Shown one piece after another: positions 25,999-34,274 of a DNA stretch of 64,000 nucleotides. The notes beneath the pieces are model-generated. The model was given only the letters and a program-made list of their open reading frames with translations, ran no database searches and was not told the DNA's origin. The position numbers and the translations under genes were made by a program. Positions within the stretch are counted from its first letter, which is position 1. Each line of letters begins with the position of its first letter. Source of the stretch: Paenibacillus sp. FSL H7-0326 (lineage in GTDB: Bacteria; Bacillota; Bacilli; Paenibacillales; Paenibacillaceae); NCBI RefSeq assembly GCF_001955535.1, contig NZ_MPVN01000004.1, forward strand, positions 372,001 to 436,000, read 5' to 3'.

Positions 25999-27662
25999 TG
26001 GCTGTTCGTGTACAAAATGCAGGACGGTACAGAGATATTGCCATGGCGCTGATGCGTCATGGCTTCGGCTATATGGTGGAGGAAATGGGCTTCTTTCAAG
26101 CGTTATCACTGCCTAGACGGTGGATTATGCGGGAGGGTATTCCCGAATCCAAATCGCTGGGTGAACGAATACGGCATGTGCTGGAGGATCTGGGTCCTAC
26201 CTTTGTGAAGCTGGGCCAGCTTGCAAGTACCCGCTCGGATCTGCTTCCTGCGGGTATCGTACAAGAGCTGACCAAATTACAGGATCAGGTTCCTGCCTTC
26301 TCGTCTGAAACGGCAAAGGGCATTCTGGAGCAGGAGCTGGGAGTACCGCTCGAGCAGGTGCTCAGCCATTTTGATGATACGCCACTGGCAGCGGCCAGCA
26401 TAGGACAAGTCCATATTGGCAAGCTGGTGACGGGAGAGAAGGTAGCCATCAAGATACAGAGACCGGGCATTGCTCCGATTATTAGACGAGACCTTGATAT
26501 ACTCAGAGACTTTGTGGCACTTGCTGAGCGCAGGTGGGAGTGGGTGATTAGGTATCAGCTTCGGGAGATGGTGGAAGAATTCGCGGATTCTCTGCTCGCC
26601 GAGCTTGATTACAGCCATGAAGGAAGAAATACAGAGAAAGTTGGGCAACAATTTATCGATCATCCGCAAATACATATCCCGAAAATATATTGGGACTACA
26701 CGAGTGCCAAGGTGCTGACGATGGAATACATGGATGGAATTATGCTGAATCAGCGCGAGGTGCTGCTTAACCGGGGGTATGAGCTGAAAGGGATCGCCCA
26801 GAAGCTGGTTGACTCCATGCTGAACCAGATCTTTATTGAGGGCTTCTTCCATGCTGATCCCCATCCCGGAAATCTCATGGTTATGAAGGATGAGACGCTG
26901 GCCTATCTCGATTTTGGCATGGTGGGGCGTCTGCATGGGGATATGAAGGAGCACCTGGCATCGCTGATTATCGCATTGATGCGTAAGAACACAGACAGCA
27001 TGGTTCGAGCTATTGATAAGCTTGGCATGATTCCTGAAGGAATCAATATGAGCGTACTGCACGGTGATCTAGACCGGCTGCGGGATGAATACTATGACAT
27101 TCCATTCTCCAGAATCAGCATAGGCAAGGCACTGAGCGATCTGTTTGGTGTGGCGCAGCGTCATCAAATCACACTTCCCCCGGACATTATCCTGCTGGGC
27201 AAGGCACTGGTCACTTTGGAAGGGGTTATTGAGCACCTGGACCCGAGCATCAGCATTATTGATATGGCCGAGCCCTTCGGTCGCAAGCTGGTACGTGAGA
27301 AGTTCAATACAAGACGCCTTCGCGGCAAAGTGTTCAGCGGTGTGAGCGACCTTGTGGAATCCATCATTGAGTTGCCAGGGCAAGCCCGGCTTCTGACCTC
27401 GATTATTAGCAAAGGGAAATTAAAACTCGAGGTGAGCGTCCCAGAGGTTGAGCAGGTGATGAAGAAGCTTGATCAGATCAGCAATCGGCTGTCCTTCAGT
27501 ATTGTACTGCTTGCGTTCAGTATATTGATGGTTGGGCTTATCGTCGGGGCTGCCTTAAGTGAACAGAAGTGGAATATTCCAATTGTTGAGATTGGGCTTG
27601 CGGTAGCGGCTCTTATGGTGGTGTGGTTCATTATCCATATTATTCGCTCAGGTAGATTTTAA
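25998..27662 (+). CDS. AarF/UbiB (ABC1/ADCK) family atypical kinase
   Basis: A 554-residue protein with the UbiB protein-kinase-like fold: KLGQLASTRSDLLPAG (KxGQ motif that covers the active site), AAASIGQVHIGKL (Ala-rich nucleotide loop), VAIKIQRPG (catalytic Lys), FFHADPHPGNLMV and LDFGMVGRL (metal ligands). Two C-terminal membrane helices (~498-520, 528-548). Family members support quinone or isoprenoid lipid metabolism through ATPase activity. Coupled to the phasin-like gene. Confidence 0.93.
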   Translation: MAVRVQNAGRYRDIAMALMRHGFGYMVEEMGFFQALSLPRRWIMREGIPESKSLGERIRHVLEDLGPTFVKLGQLASTRSDLLPAGIVQELTKLQDQVPAFSSETAKGILEQELGVPLEQVLSHFDDTPLAAASIGQVHIGKLVTGEKVAIKIQRPGIAPIIRRDLDILRDFVALAERRWEWVIRYQLREMVEEFADSLLAELDYSHEGRNTEKVGQQFIDHPQIHIPKIYWDYTSAKVLTMEYMDGIMLNQREVLLNRGYELKGIAQKLVDSMLNQIFIEGFFHADPHPGNLMVMKDETLAYLDFGMVGRLHGDMKEHLASLIIALMRKNTDSMVRAIDKLGMIPEGINMSVLHGDLDRLRDEYYDIPFSRISIGKALSDLFGVAQRHQITLPPDIILLGKALVTLEGVIEHLDPSISIIDMAEPFGRKLVREKFNTRRLRGKVFSGVSDLVESIIELPGQARLLTSIISKGKLKLEVSVPEVEQVMKKLDQISNRLSFSIVLLAFSILMVGLIVGAALSEQKWNIPIVEIGLAVAALMVVWFIIHIIRSGRF

Positions 27663-27684
27663 AGTAAGGGTGGGGTTGTCACAA

Positions 27685-29055
27685 ATGAACGGAATCCATG
27701 AGATTGTGCAGAGACAAAAAGACTATTACAGCAGCGGTGCGACGCGCAGACTGGAGTTCAGGCTGGAGCAGCTAAGACTGCTGAGAGAAGGTATCGTACG
27801 GCGCAAGCCCGAGATTCTGGAGGCCGTTAGAATCGATCTGAACAAGAGTGAGCAGGAAGCGATCATGACCGAATATGGCATATTGCTGGAGGAGATCGAT
27901 TTTATTAAGAAAAGGCTGAAGGGATGGATGAAACGGAAGAGAGTAAAGACAAGCCTGAAGACGCACATTGGAAGCAAGGGATATATTGTGGCCGAGCCAT
28001 ACGGCACAGCTCTCATTATCGCTCCGTGGAATTATCCCTTCCAATTGGCCTTGTCTCCGCTGCTAGGAGCTATTGCTGCCGGTAACACAGCGGTCATCAA
28101 GCCGTCAGAGCTGACACCGCATGTTTCCGCTGTGCTCAACTCCTTGATCGGAGAGCTGTATGACCCCGCTTATATCACAGTGGTTGAAGGCGCGGTGGAG
28201 ACCAGTCAGGAGCTGCTGCGTCAGCCTTTTGACAAGATCTTCTTCACCGGCAGTGTCGCGGTGGGCAAGGTCGTCATGAAGGCTGCAGCCGAGCAGCTGA
28301 TTCCACTTACGCTGGAGCTGGGCGGTAAGAGCCCCTGCATCATTCATCAGGACGCTCATGTAAAGCTCGCGGCCAAGCGGGTTGCCTTTGGCAAGGTCAC
28401 GAATGCGGGTCAGACCTGTATAGCTCCCGATTATCTGCTTGTGCATGAGGGTGTCAGGGATGCCTTTGTAGAGGAGTATGCTAAGGCGATCAAGTCTTTT
28501 TACGGCAAAGAACCGGTGGAGCATCCGGATTACGGAAGAATCGTATCTCCCAAGCATTTTGAGCGGCTGCAAGCATTTCTGCAGACAGGCTCTATTGTGC
28601 TGGGCGGCGAAGTGCGCGAGGAATCCCTGAAGATTGCACCTACCATCCTGGAGGAGATCAGCTGGGAGGACCCGGTCATGCAGGAGGAGATCTTCGGACC
28701 GATTCTTCCTATGATGACCTATCAGCATCTCGATGAGGTGGTGCATATGGTCAATGCGCGCCCTAAACCGCTCGCCTTGTATCTATTTACAGAGAATAAA
28801 ATGGTGCAGGAGCGCATTATTGAACAAATTTCTTTTGGTGGAGGCTGTATTAATGATACACTGATGCATGTTGCCACACCGCATCTTCCTTTTGGCGGAG
28901 TCGGAGAGAGCGGGATGGGCAGCTATCATGGAGAATCGAGCTTTGCTGCTTTTTCTCACATGAAGAGTGTGCTTAAGCAGACCAATAAATTTGACATCAA
29001 GATGAAATATCCGTCAAAAAACAATTTGAAAATCATACGCAAAGTGATGAAATAA
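27685..29055 (+). CDS. Aldehyde dehydrogenase (NAD(P)+), class 3-like
   Basis: A 456-residue dehydrogenase without signal peptide: YGTALIIAPWNYPFQLALSP (coenzyme site), FFTGSVAVGKVVMKAAAEQL, the general base Glu in LTLELGGKSPC, nucleophile C245 in NAGQTCIAPDY, and EEIFGPILPMM. The short length and Lys-rich C-terminal tail resemble fatty-aldehyde/class 3 enzymes such as YwdH. ATG 27685 has AGGGTGGGG nine bases before it; in-frame GTG 27670 lies inside that site. It follows the UbiB-like kinase by 22 bases and may be cotranscribed. Confidence 0.93.
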   Translation: MNGIHEIVQRQKDYYSSGATRRLEFRLEQLRLLREGIVRRKPEILEAVRIDLNKSEQEAIMTEYGILLEEIDFIKKRLKGWMKRKRVKTSLKTHIGSKGYIVAEPYGTALIIAPWNYPFQLALSPLLGAIAAGNTAVIKPSELTPHVSAVLNSLIGELYDPAYITVVEGAVETSQELLRQPFDKIFFTGSVAVGKVVMKAAAEQLIPLTLELGGKSPCIIHQDAHVKLAAKRVAFGKVTNAGQTCIAPDYLLVHEGVRDAFVEEYAKAIKSFYGKEPVEHPDYGRIVSPKHFERLQAFLQTGSIVLGGEVREESLKIAPTILEEISWEDPVMQEEIFGPILPMMTYQHLDEVVHMVNARPKPLALYLFTENKMVQERIIEQISFGGGCINDTLMHVATPHLPFGGVGESGMGSYHGESSFAAFSHMKSVLKQTNKFDIKMKYPSKNNLKIIRKVMK

Positions 29056-29091
29056 GTCTTTTTAGCGAATGGATATTATGAGGTGACTATT

Positions 29092-30657
29092 TTGAGTTTT
29101 GAACAATTAGGTATTAAGCCGGAATGGAGCGAGGTTCTGCGTCAGCAGGGAATTGCTACCCCAACACCGGTTCAGGAGAAGTCCATTCCGCTTGCCCTTG
29201 CGGGTTCGGATGTGATTGCAGAGGCACAGACAGGAACAGGCAAGACGTTTGCATTTATGCTGCCTATTCTGCAGCGTATCCATGCGGAGGATCGATCCCC
29301 ACAGGCTCTAATCATTGCACCGACCCGAGAGCTTGCGCTGCAGATTACGACCGAAGCGAAGAAGCTGACGGAAGCGAACGAAGCCATCCGAGTGCTTGCT
29401 GTATATGGCGGTCAGGACGTGGAGAAGCAGCTGCATAAGCTGAAGGGCGGAGCCCAAATTATTATCGGTACGCCAGGAAGACTCATTGATCATCTGGGCA
29501 GAGGAACGCTTGCGCTGGACAAAGTGAAGATTCTCGTTCTAGATGAGGCCGATCAAATGCTCCACATGGGATTCTTGAACGAGGTGGAGACGCTCATCAA
29601 GGCATTGCCCTACAAGCGTCAAACGATGCTCTTCTCTGCAACCATGCCGACGGGCATCCGCAGACTGGGCCGCACCTACATGAAGGAGCCGATTGATGTT
29701 AAAGTCAAATCCGACTCTGTGATTCCTATTAAGCAGATTCGTCAGCTGGTCGTAGAATGTACGGACCGTACGAAGCAGGAAGCGCTCATTGGTGCGATTG
29801 AGCAGTATCGTCCATACCTGGGCATCATCTTCTGCCGTACCAAGCGCCGTGCGTCTGCGCTGAATTCAGCGCTTCAGGACTTGGGATATGCGAGCGATGA
29901 GCTTCATGGCGATCTATCCCAAGCGAAGCGCGAGACGGTGATGAAGGCGTTCCGAAATGCCAAGCTGCAACTGCTTGTCGCTACGGATGTCGCTGCTAGA
30001 GGGCTGGATGTGGAAGGCGTAACTCATGTGTTTAACTATGACATTCCACATGACCCGGAGAGCTACATTCACCGGATCGGCAGAACAGGGCGAGCAGGCG
30101 GCAAGGGACTAGCGCTTACCTTTGCCGCACCGAAGGACAAGCCGGAGCTCGCACGTATTGAGCAGGGCACAGATCAGCGTCTGGACCGCATTGGCTGGCA
30201 GAGCGGCTATGCCGGCGAGCCGGGCTCGCTCCAGAAGTTCAGCGGCGGAGGAAGCACAATCGATACACGCAAAGTGCGTTCGGATGCGAAGCGTGACGGT
30301 GGCCGCTCCGGCGGACAGGGCAGCGCACGTAAGTCAAGAGACGATAGCGGAGATCGCGCTCGCAAGGGCACAGGCGGGCGTTCAGGCGAACGCCAGGACA
30401 ATGCGCGCGGATCACGCAGTGATGGCGGATCCGGCGGTCGTGGAGGTCAAAAGCGAGCGGATAAGGATCGCCCATGGCGTGCAGACAGCAAGCCGAGCTC
30501 TGGCCGAGGCAGTGGCAGCAGAGATGGACGAGGTGGTCCGTCCTCATCGGGACGTTCCGGCAAGCAGACGGGAGGCCGTCCAGGTCCGAGCTCTAGCCAA
30601 GGAGGCTCTGCTGCAGGGCGTGACAGCCGCAGGGGCGGAGGACGCAGAGGCAGGTAA
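29092..30657 (+). CDS. DEAD-box ATP-dependent RNA helicase with RGG/Ser-Gly tail
   Basis: A 521-residue helicase: Q motif (FEQLGI ... ATPTPVQEKSIP), Walker A AQTGTGKT (45-52), PTRELALQ, TPGRL, DEAD (151-154), SAT (LFSATMP), ATDVAARGLDVEGV and HRIGRTGRAG. The last ~135 residues are a disordered Arg/Gly/Ser tail (GGRSGGQGSARKSRDD, ending GGGRRGR), as in cold-shock and ribosome-assembly helicases of the CshA/DeaD group. Start is TTG 29092 behind GAGGTGA; GTG 29083 overlaps the ribosome site. Confidence 0.94.
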   Translation: MSFEQLGIKPEWSEVLRQQGIATPTPVQEKSIPLALAGSDVIAEAQTGTGKTFAFMLPILQRIHAEDRSPQALIIAPTRELALQITTEAKKLTEANEAIRVLAVYGGQDVEKQLHKLKGGAQIIIGTPGRLIDHLGRGTLALDKVKILVLDEADQMLHMGFLNEVETLIKALPYKRQTMLFSATMPTGIRRLGRTYMKEPIDVKVKSDSVIPIKQIRQLVVECTDRTKQEALIGAIEQYRPYLGIIFCRTKRRASALNSALQDLGYASDELHGDLSQAKRETVMKAFRNAKLQLLVATDVAARGLDVEGVTHVFNYDIPHDPESYIHRIGRTGRAGGKGLALTFAAPKDKPELARIEQGTDQRLDRIGWQSGYAGEPGSLQKFSGGGSTIDTRKVRSDAKRDGGRSGGQGSARKSRDDSGDRARKGTGGRSGERQDNARGSRSDGGSGGRGGQKRADKDRPWRADSKPSSGRGSGSRDGRGGPSSSGRSGKQTGGRPGPSSSQGGSAAGRDSRRGGGRRGR

Positions 30658-30690
30658 CGCTTTGTTAAATGAAATAACCATTTAATGTGA

Positions 30691-30752
30691 CACACCTTCT
30701 AATTCCAGGCTTAAGATGAACTCTTTAGCTTACACTAGAAGGTGTGTTTTTT
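30691..30752 (+). terminator. Terminator after the helicase gene
   Basis: CACACCTTCTA (30691-30701) pairs with TAGAAGGTGTG (30736-30746) with a T6 run behind; the loop is long. Confidence 0.75.
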
Positions 30753-30774
30753 GTGTGAGCATCGATCACAGTAC

Positions 30775-30804
30775 TTGACAAATGATAATGATTATCAGTA
30801 TCTT
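30775..30804 (+). promoter_or_regulatory. Fur box over the promoter of the siderophore ATPase gene
   Basis: The -35 TTGACA (30775-30780) runs into the perfect 7-1-7 palindrome TGATAAT-G-ATTATCA (30783-30797), the classical Bacillus Fur operator. A weak -10 TATCTT follows with an 18-base spacer. Iron-replete Fur would silence the gene at 30936. The ~130-base leader that follows shows no other clear element. Confidence 0.88.
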
Positions 30805-30935
30805 TAAATAGAGTTTTAATTTAAACGCTTATTTTCATTGATCACTCATCTGATCTTCATACGAAATACATTTCATTTACATACATCCAAGATTTACGTT
30901 TCTGATTGACAACCATTCTAAGGAGATGATCGCTC

Positions 30936-31790
30936 ATGTTTCGTTTAGAAACGACCGGACTGTCTATAGCCTATGAGGATAGACTTATTGTTGAGGATTT
31001 GAATATCCAAATACCACAAGGGAAAATCACAGCCCTTGTTGGAGCTAATGGATCGGGGAAATCGACAATTCTCAAAACGATGGCACGTTTAATGCAGCCG
31101 AAGGCGGGTCAAGTATTATTGGACGGCAAATCCATCCATAAGCAGTCAACGCGTGAAGTGGCAAAGCAGCTGGCTATTTTGCCGCAGAATCCTACAGCTC
31201 CGGAAGGTCTGACGGTAACTGAGCTTGTATCCTATGGTCGTTTTCCATATCAGAAGGGCTTCGGTTCACTCAAGGAAGAAGACAAGAAGATGGTCGAGTG
31301 GGCCATTGAAGCGACAGGCTTGAATGAATTTCATGATCGTCCCATTGACCAGCTGTCCGGTGGTCAGCGCCAGCGTGCATGGATTGCGATGGCACTTGCT
31401 CAGGATACCGACATCTTGTTCCTGGATGAGCCGACAACCTTCCTTGACATGGCGCATCAGCTAGAGGTGCTTCAGCTGCTGGAGGAGCTCAATATCAGCT
31501 CACAGCGTACAATTGTCATGGTTGTGCATGATCTTAACCATGCTACACGCTATGCCCATCATATGATTGCAATCAAACAGGGTAAGGCAGCGGCGATCGG
31601 ATCTCCGCAGGAGGTCATGACGTCAGATGTCATGCGTGAAGTGTTCGGGATAGAGGCCGATATTATTACTGATCCGCGTACAGGCGTTCCGCTCTGTCTG
31701 CCATATGCACTTGCAGGTAAAGATAATGCGGGTCTTGTGGGCGCAACGAATTCGATTCATACCCAGATTCGTCAAGTGGCGGGTGTGTAA
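30936..31790 (+). CDS. Iron-siderophore ABC transporter ATP-binding protein (FecE/FhuC/YusV type)
   Basis: A 284-residue ATPase: Walker A GANGSGKST (36-44), Q-loop LPQNPTAP, signature LSGGQRQRAWIAMALAQ, Walker B DILFLDEPTTFLDMAHQLE, H-loop VVHDLNHATRYAHH. These fit the siderophore/cobalamin importer class. No permease or binding protein gene is adjacent. In B. subtilis the stand-alone Fur-regulated YusV/FpbN energises several siderophore permeases encoded elsewhere, and the same role is likely here (inference from the Fur box and the lone gene). Confidence 0.9.
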   Translation: MFRLETTGLSIAYEDRLIVEDLNIQIPQGKITALVGANGSGKSTILKTMARLMQPKAGQVLLDGKSIHKQSTREVAKQLAILPQNPTAPEGLTVTELVSYGRFPYQKGFGSLKEEDKKMVEWAIEATGLNEFHDRPIDQLSGGQRQRAWIAMALAQDTDILFLDEPTTFLDMAHQLEVLQLLEELNISSQRTIVMVVHDLNHATRYAHHMIAIKQGKAAAIGSPQEVMTSDVMREVFGIEADIITDPRTGVPLCLPYALAGKDNAGLVGATNSIHTQIRQVAGV

Positions 31791-31854
31791 GGCACCAGAC
31801 CTCGTGAATTTTTGAGTCTAGGGAATTTTCGAGTCCGGGATTAAACCATTCATT

Positions 31855-31884
31855 AAGGCTTCCTTGCGGGAGGCCTTTTTTGTT
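31855..31884 (+). terminator. Terminator after the siderophore ATPase gene
   Basis: AAGGCTTCC-ttgc-GGGAGGCCTT hairpin with a T6 run. Confidence 0.8.
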
Positions 31885-31964
31885 TCACGTCTGGATTTGG
31901 TATGATTAGAGCTGTAAGACGAACGGGTAAATATTAGATGAGATTAAGAAGGAGGCACAAGAAC

Positions 31965-32441
31965 ATGTCAGTATATGGTTACACTGCAGTGACAACGGCC
32001 AATCAGGAGGTCCCTCTTGATATGTACACTGGGAAAGTGCTGGTTATTGCGAATACAGCAAGCAAATGCGGGCTGACGCCGCAATACGGTGAGCTTCAGC
32101 AGCTCTATGACCGTTACAAGGATCAAGGGCTTGTTGTACTTGCATTTCCTTGTAATCAGTTTGGCGGGCAGGAGCCGGGAACCAGCGGCGAGGCAGAAGA
32201 GTTCTGTCAGATCAATTACGGTGTGAATTTTCCGGTCTTTGCCAAAGTAGAGGTGAACGGAGAGAACACGCATCCCTTGTTCCAGTATCTCAAAGAGCAG
32301 GAGCCTGGTGCTGGCGAGACCAGCGACATCCAGTGGAATTTCACGAAGTTTGTCATTGATCGGGATGGACAGGTGGTTCAGCGGTTTGAGCCGAAGCAAT
32401 CTCCAGAAGAAATGACCGAGCTCATCGAGAAGCTGTTGTAG
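31965..32441 (+). CDS. Glutathione peroxidase family thiol peroxidase
   Basis: A 158-residue cytosolic thiol peroxidase: peroxidatic C35 in NTASKCGLTPQY (Cys, not Sec), a second Cys in FPCNQFGGQEPG (C63, with the catalytic Gln 69), and the Trp/Asn motif IQWNFTKFVID. Bacterial members of this type usually use thioredoxin or bacillithiol-linked reductants rather than glutathione. AAGGAGG is nine bases before ATG 31965, so the longer in-frame start at 31938 is rejected. Confidence 0.93.
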   Translation: MSVYGYTAVTTANQEVPLDMYTGKVLVIANTASKCGLTPQYGELQQLYDRYKDQGLVVLAFPCNQFGGQEPGTSGEAEEFCQINYGVNFPVFAKVEVNGENTHPLFQYLKEQEPGAGETSDIQWNFTKFVIDRDGQVVQRFEPKQSPEEMTELIEKLL

Positions 32442-32470
32442 GTAAATTTTATATTATTTTGAAAAAAACG

Positions 32471-32526
32471 AAGCTTGTCACCCATTGATGGAATCAAAAG
32501 ATTCTATGGGATGACAAGCTTTTTAT
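32471..32526. terminator. Large hairpin between convergent peroxidase and MFS genes
   Basis: AAGCTTGTCA (32471-32480) pairs with TGACAAGCTT (32512-32521), with further pairing inside. T run on the + side and a GAAAAAAA stretch before it on the other, so it can end both transcripts. Confidence 0.85.
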
Positions 32527-32582
32527 ATTGAGATCATGCTTTCCATATATCGTGCTGAATTGAAACGGCTGATTTGTAAATG

Positions 32583-33818
32583 CTAATACCGATCCACCTG
32601 TTTAAGTACAGGTGAAGAAGATTTGGTAAAGGCATAATTGCTGCTTCGCCTGCTGCGAATGATCATCCAGGCAGCGATAAGAAGCACGAGTCCATTAAGG
32701 ACGAAGATCCAGCGGATCGGCATCAGGCTGCCAAGCAGACCGCCGATAATTGGCCCTGCCATGGTCGCGAGCTGCGAAGCGGATTGATTGAGGCTGAAGG
32801 CTCTTCCTCTGAATGCGGAATCCGTCGTTTCCACGATGAGTGCATTAATGGTTGGATACACGGCAGCAAAAAACAATCCGTATCCGAACCGAAGCAGGCC
32901 GAAGCCGACATAATCGCTTACAAGAATCTGAAGCATGTTGCCAAGTCCGCCGCCGACAAGTCCAATAATGAGAATTTTGGAGTAGCCGATTCGCTGTCCA
33001 ATCTTGGCCCACCTAGGAGCCATAATGATGGTCGCGATGCCGACGGAAGAGAAGATAATTCCAGAGGTCAGGGAGGCTTCATCAACCGATACACCCATCT
33101 CCATGACGTATACGGTAAGAAGCGGCTCCAGAATCATGACAGAAAAAGTCGTCACGGCCATAATGGCGAGCAGTGCCATGAATGGTTTATTGGCAGATGC
33201 CTGCTTAATATCATCCCGTACTCTTGAACGGGCGGCAGAACGATTGAAATTATGCTCTTTGACAAAGAAGGTAGCAATGAGTGCGGACACCAGCACAATC
33301 AGGGCAGAGAACAGAAAAGCATTGCGGTTACCGTAGTAATGGCTGACAACTCCGCCAATCAAGGGACCGATGATGCTGCCGGTAGCTCCTGCGGTCGACA
33401 TGATCCCGAGAGCATATCCGGTTTTGGCCTCCGGTGTGTTTGTGGCTACAAGCGCAATGGAAGCAGGCACAAAGCCTGCAAGCAGCCCCTGGAAGATGCG
33501 AACCGCAATAAAGACATAAGGATCGCGCACAAAGTAGCTGATTAAATACAGGAAGGCAAGCGCAAATCCTGAGCGAATGAGCATCGGTTTTCGCCCGTAT
33601 TTGTCAGCAAGAGAGCCCCAGTAAGGGGATATCAGTGCACTGGCGAGAAAAGTAATCCCAAAAGCAACCCCGGCCCACAGCTCGATATAGTCTTCTCCGA
33701 CATCCAGCTCGGTATTCATAAATATGGGCAAGAAGGGGATGGAGATGGAATAAGCTGTGCTGCAAAAAAAGACACCGACCCATAGCACAAACAAATTCCG
33801 TTTCCAAGAGAACTTCAT
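32583..33818 (-). CDS. MFS multidrug-type efflux transporter (DHA1)
   Basis: A 411-residue protein with 12 predicted helices. Motif A is GSLADKYGRKPMLIRSG between helices 2 and 3, and motif C-like GATGSIIGPLIGGVVSH in helix 5 marks an antiporter of the drug:H+ class. AAAGGAGC precedes the ATG. Substrate unknown. It is divergent from the NADH-oxidase-like gene across 455 bases. Confidence 0.9.
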   Translation of the reverse strand: MKFSWKRNLFVLWVGVFFCSTAYSISIPFLPIFMNTELDVGEDYIELWAGVAFGITFLASALISPYWGSLADKYGRKPMLIRSGFALAFLYLISYFVRDPYVFIAVRIFQGLLAGFVPASIALVATNTPEAKTGYALGIMSTAGATGSIIGPLIGGVVSHYYGNRNAFLFSALIVLVSALIATFFVKEHNFNRSAARSRVRDDIKQASANKPFMALLAIMAVTTFSVMILEPLLTVYVMEMGVSVDEASLTSGIIFSSVGIATIIMAPRWAKIGQRIGYSKILIIGLVGGGLGNMLQILVSDYVGFGLLRFGYGLFFAAVYPTINALIVETTDSAFRGRAFSLNQSASQLATMAGPIIGGLLGSLMPIRWIFVLNGLVLLIAAWMIIRSRRSSNYAFTKSSSPVLKQVDRY

Positions 33819-34059
33819 AACGTGCAGCTCCTTTCCTAATAAAATAAACCGTATTTCGCGGCTGATCCGCTAACAGGTCTCATTCTACTCCTAAAATATG
33901 GAATCGCCAATGGCAGCAGGGAGGTCCAGCTGTCTTTCGGGGAACGAAGGAGCACGGTCCAAATGTATCAATTCCCTTTCTAATCAAGGCTTTCTGAGTT
34001 CATTTGTTTTCTTTAGCGGCCTTATAAACAAAATTTTTTGTAAAAAGTTAAACTTGGGC

Positions 34060-34119
34060 TTGAATTGTGAAATGTGTCACATTATAATAAAGACATAGAC
34101 ATAGTGAAATAAATCACAA
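34060..34119 (+). promoter_or_regulatory. Promoter with two Rex/Fnr-type palindromes before the NADH-oxidase-like gene
   Basis: TTGAAT (34060-34065), 17-base spacer, TATAAT (34083-34088). TGTGA-AATGTG-TCACA (34066-34081) fills the spacer exactly, a repressor position. TAGTGAA-ATAA-ATCACAA (34102-34119) lies just after the expected start point. Both resemble the Rex site TTGTGAA-N4-TTCACAA and the shorter Fnr/Crp core TGTGA-N6-TCACA. Position favours Rex (NADH-sensing repressor). Confidence 0.7.
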
Positions 34120-34212
34120 TTAACAAAGGCAGGATGCTTCAGGGCAGAGCTTCGATGGATGGTTATTAGCTTAGCTTGACGAAATAAAGCCCTGGCATCG
34201 TTAACCCTATAG

Positions 34213-34230
34213 TAGTGAAATATTTCACAT
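34213..34230 (+). promoter_or_regulatory. Third Rex/Fnr-type palindrome, close to the NADH-oxidase-like gene
   Basis: TAGTGAA-ATAT-TTCACAT, matching 12 of 14 fixed positions of the Rex consensus, 45 bases before the start codon. The rest of the 33819-34274 gap shows no gene: the 66-codon + frame there has no ribosome site. Confidence 0.68.
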
Positions 34231-34274
34231 CACAACCATAAAGCTCTTTTTTAACCTTAAGGAGGTATTTTAGA

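Noticed and set aside
30122..30685. 187-codon frame inside the helicase tail
   Set aside because: Long only because the GC-rich Arg/Gly/Ser tail lacks stops in other frames; the helicase frame is the real one.
33898..34098. 66-codon + strand frame in the gap before the NADH-oxidase-like gene
   Set aside because: No ribosome site, no coding character, and it overlaps the promoter and palindromes.
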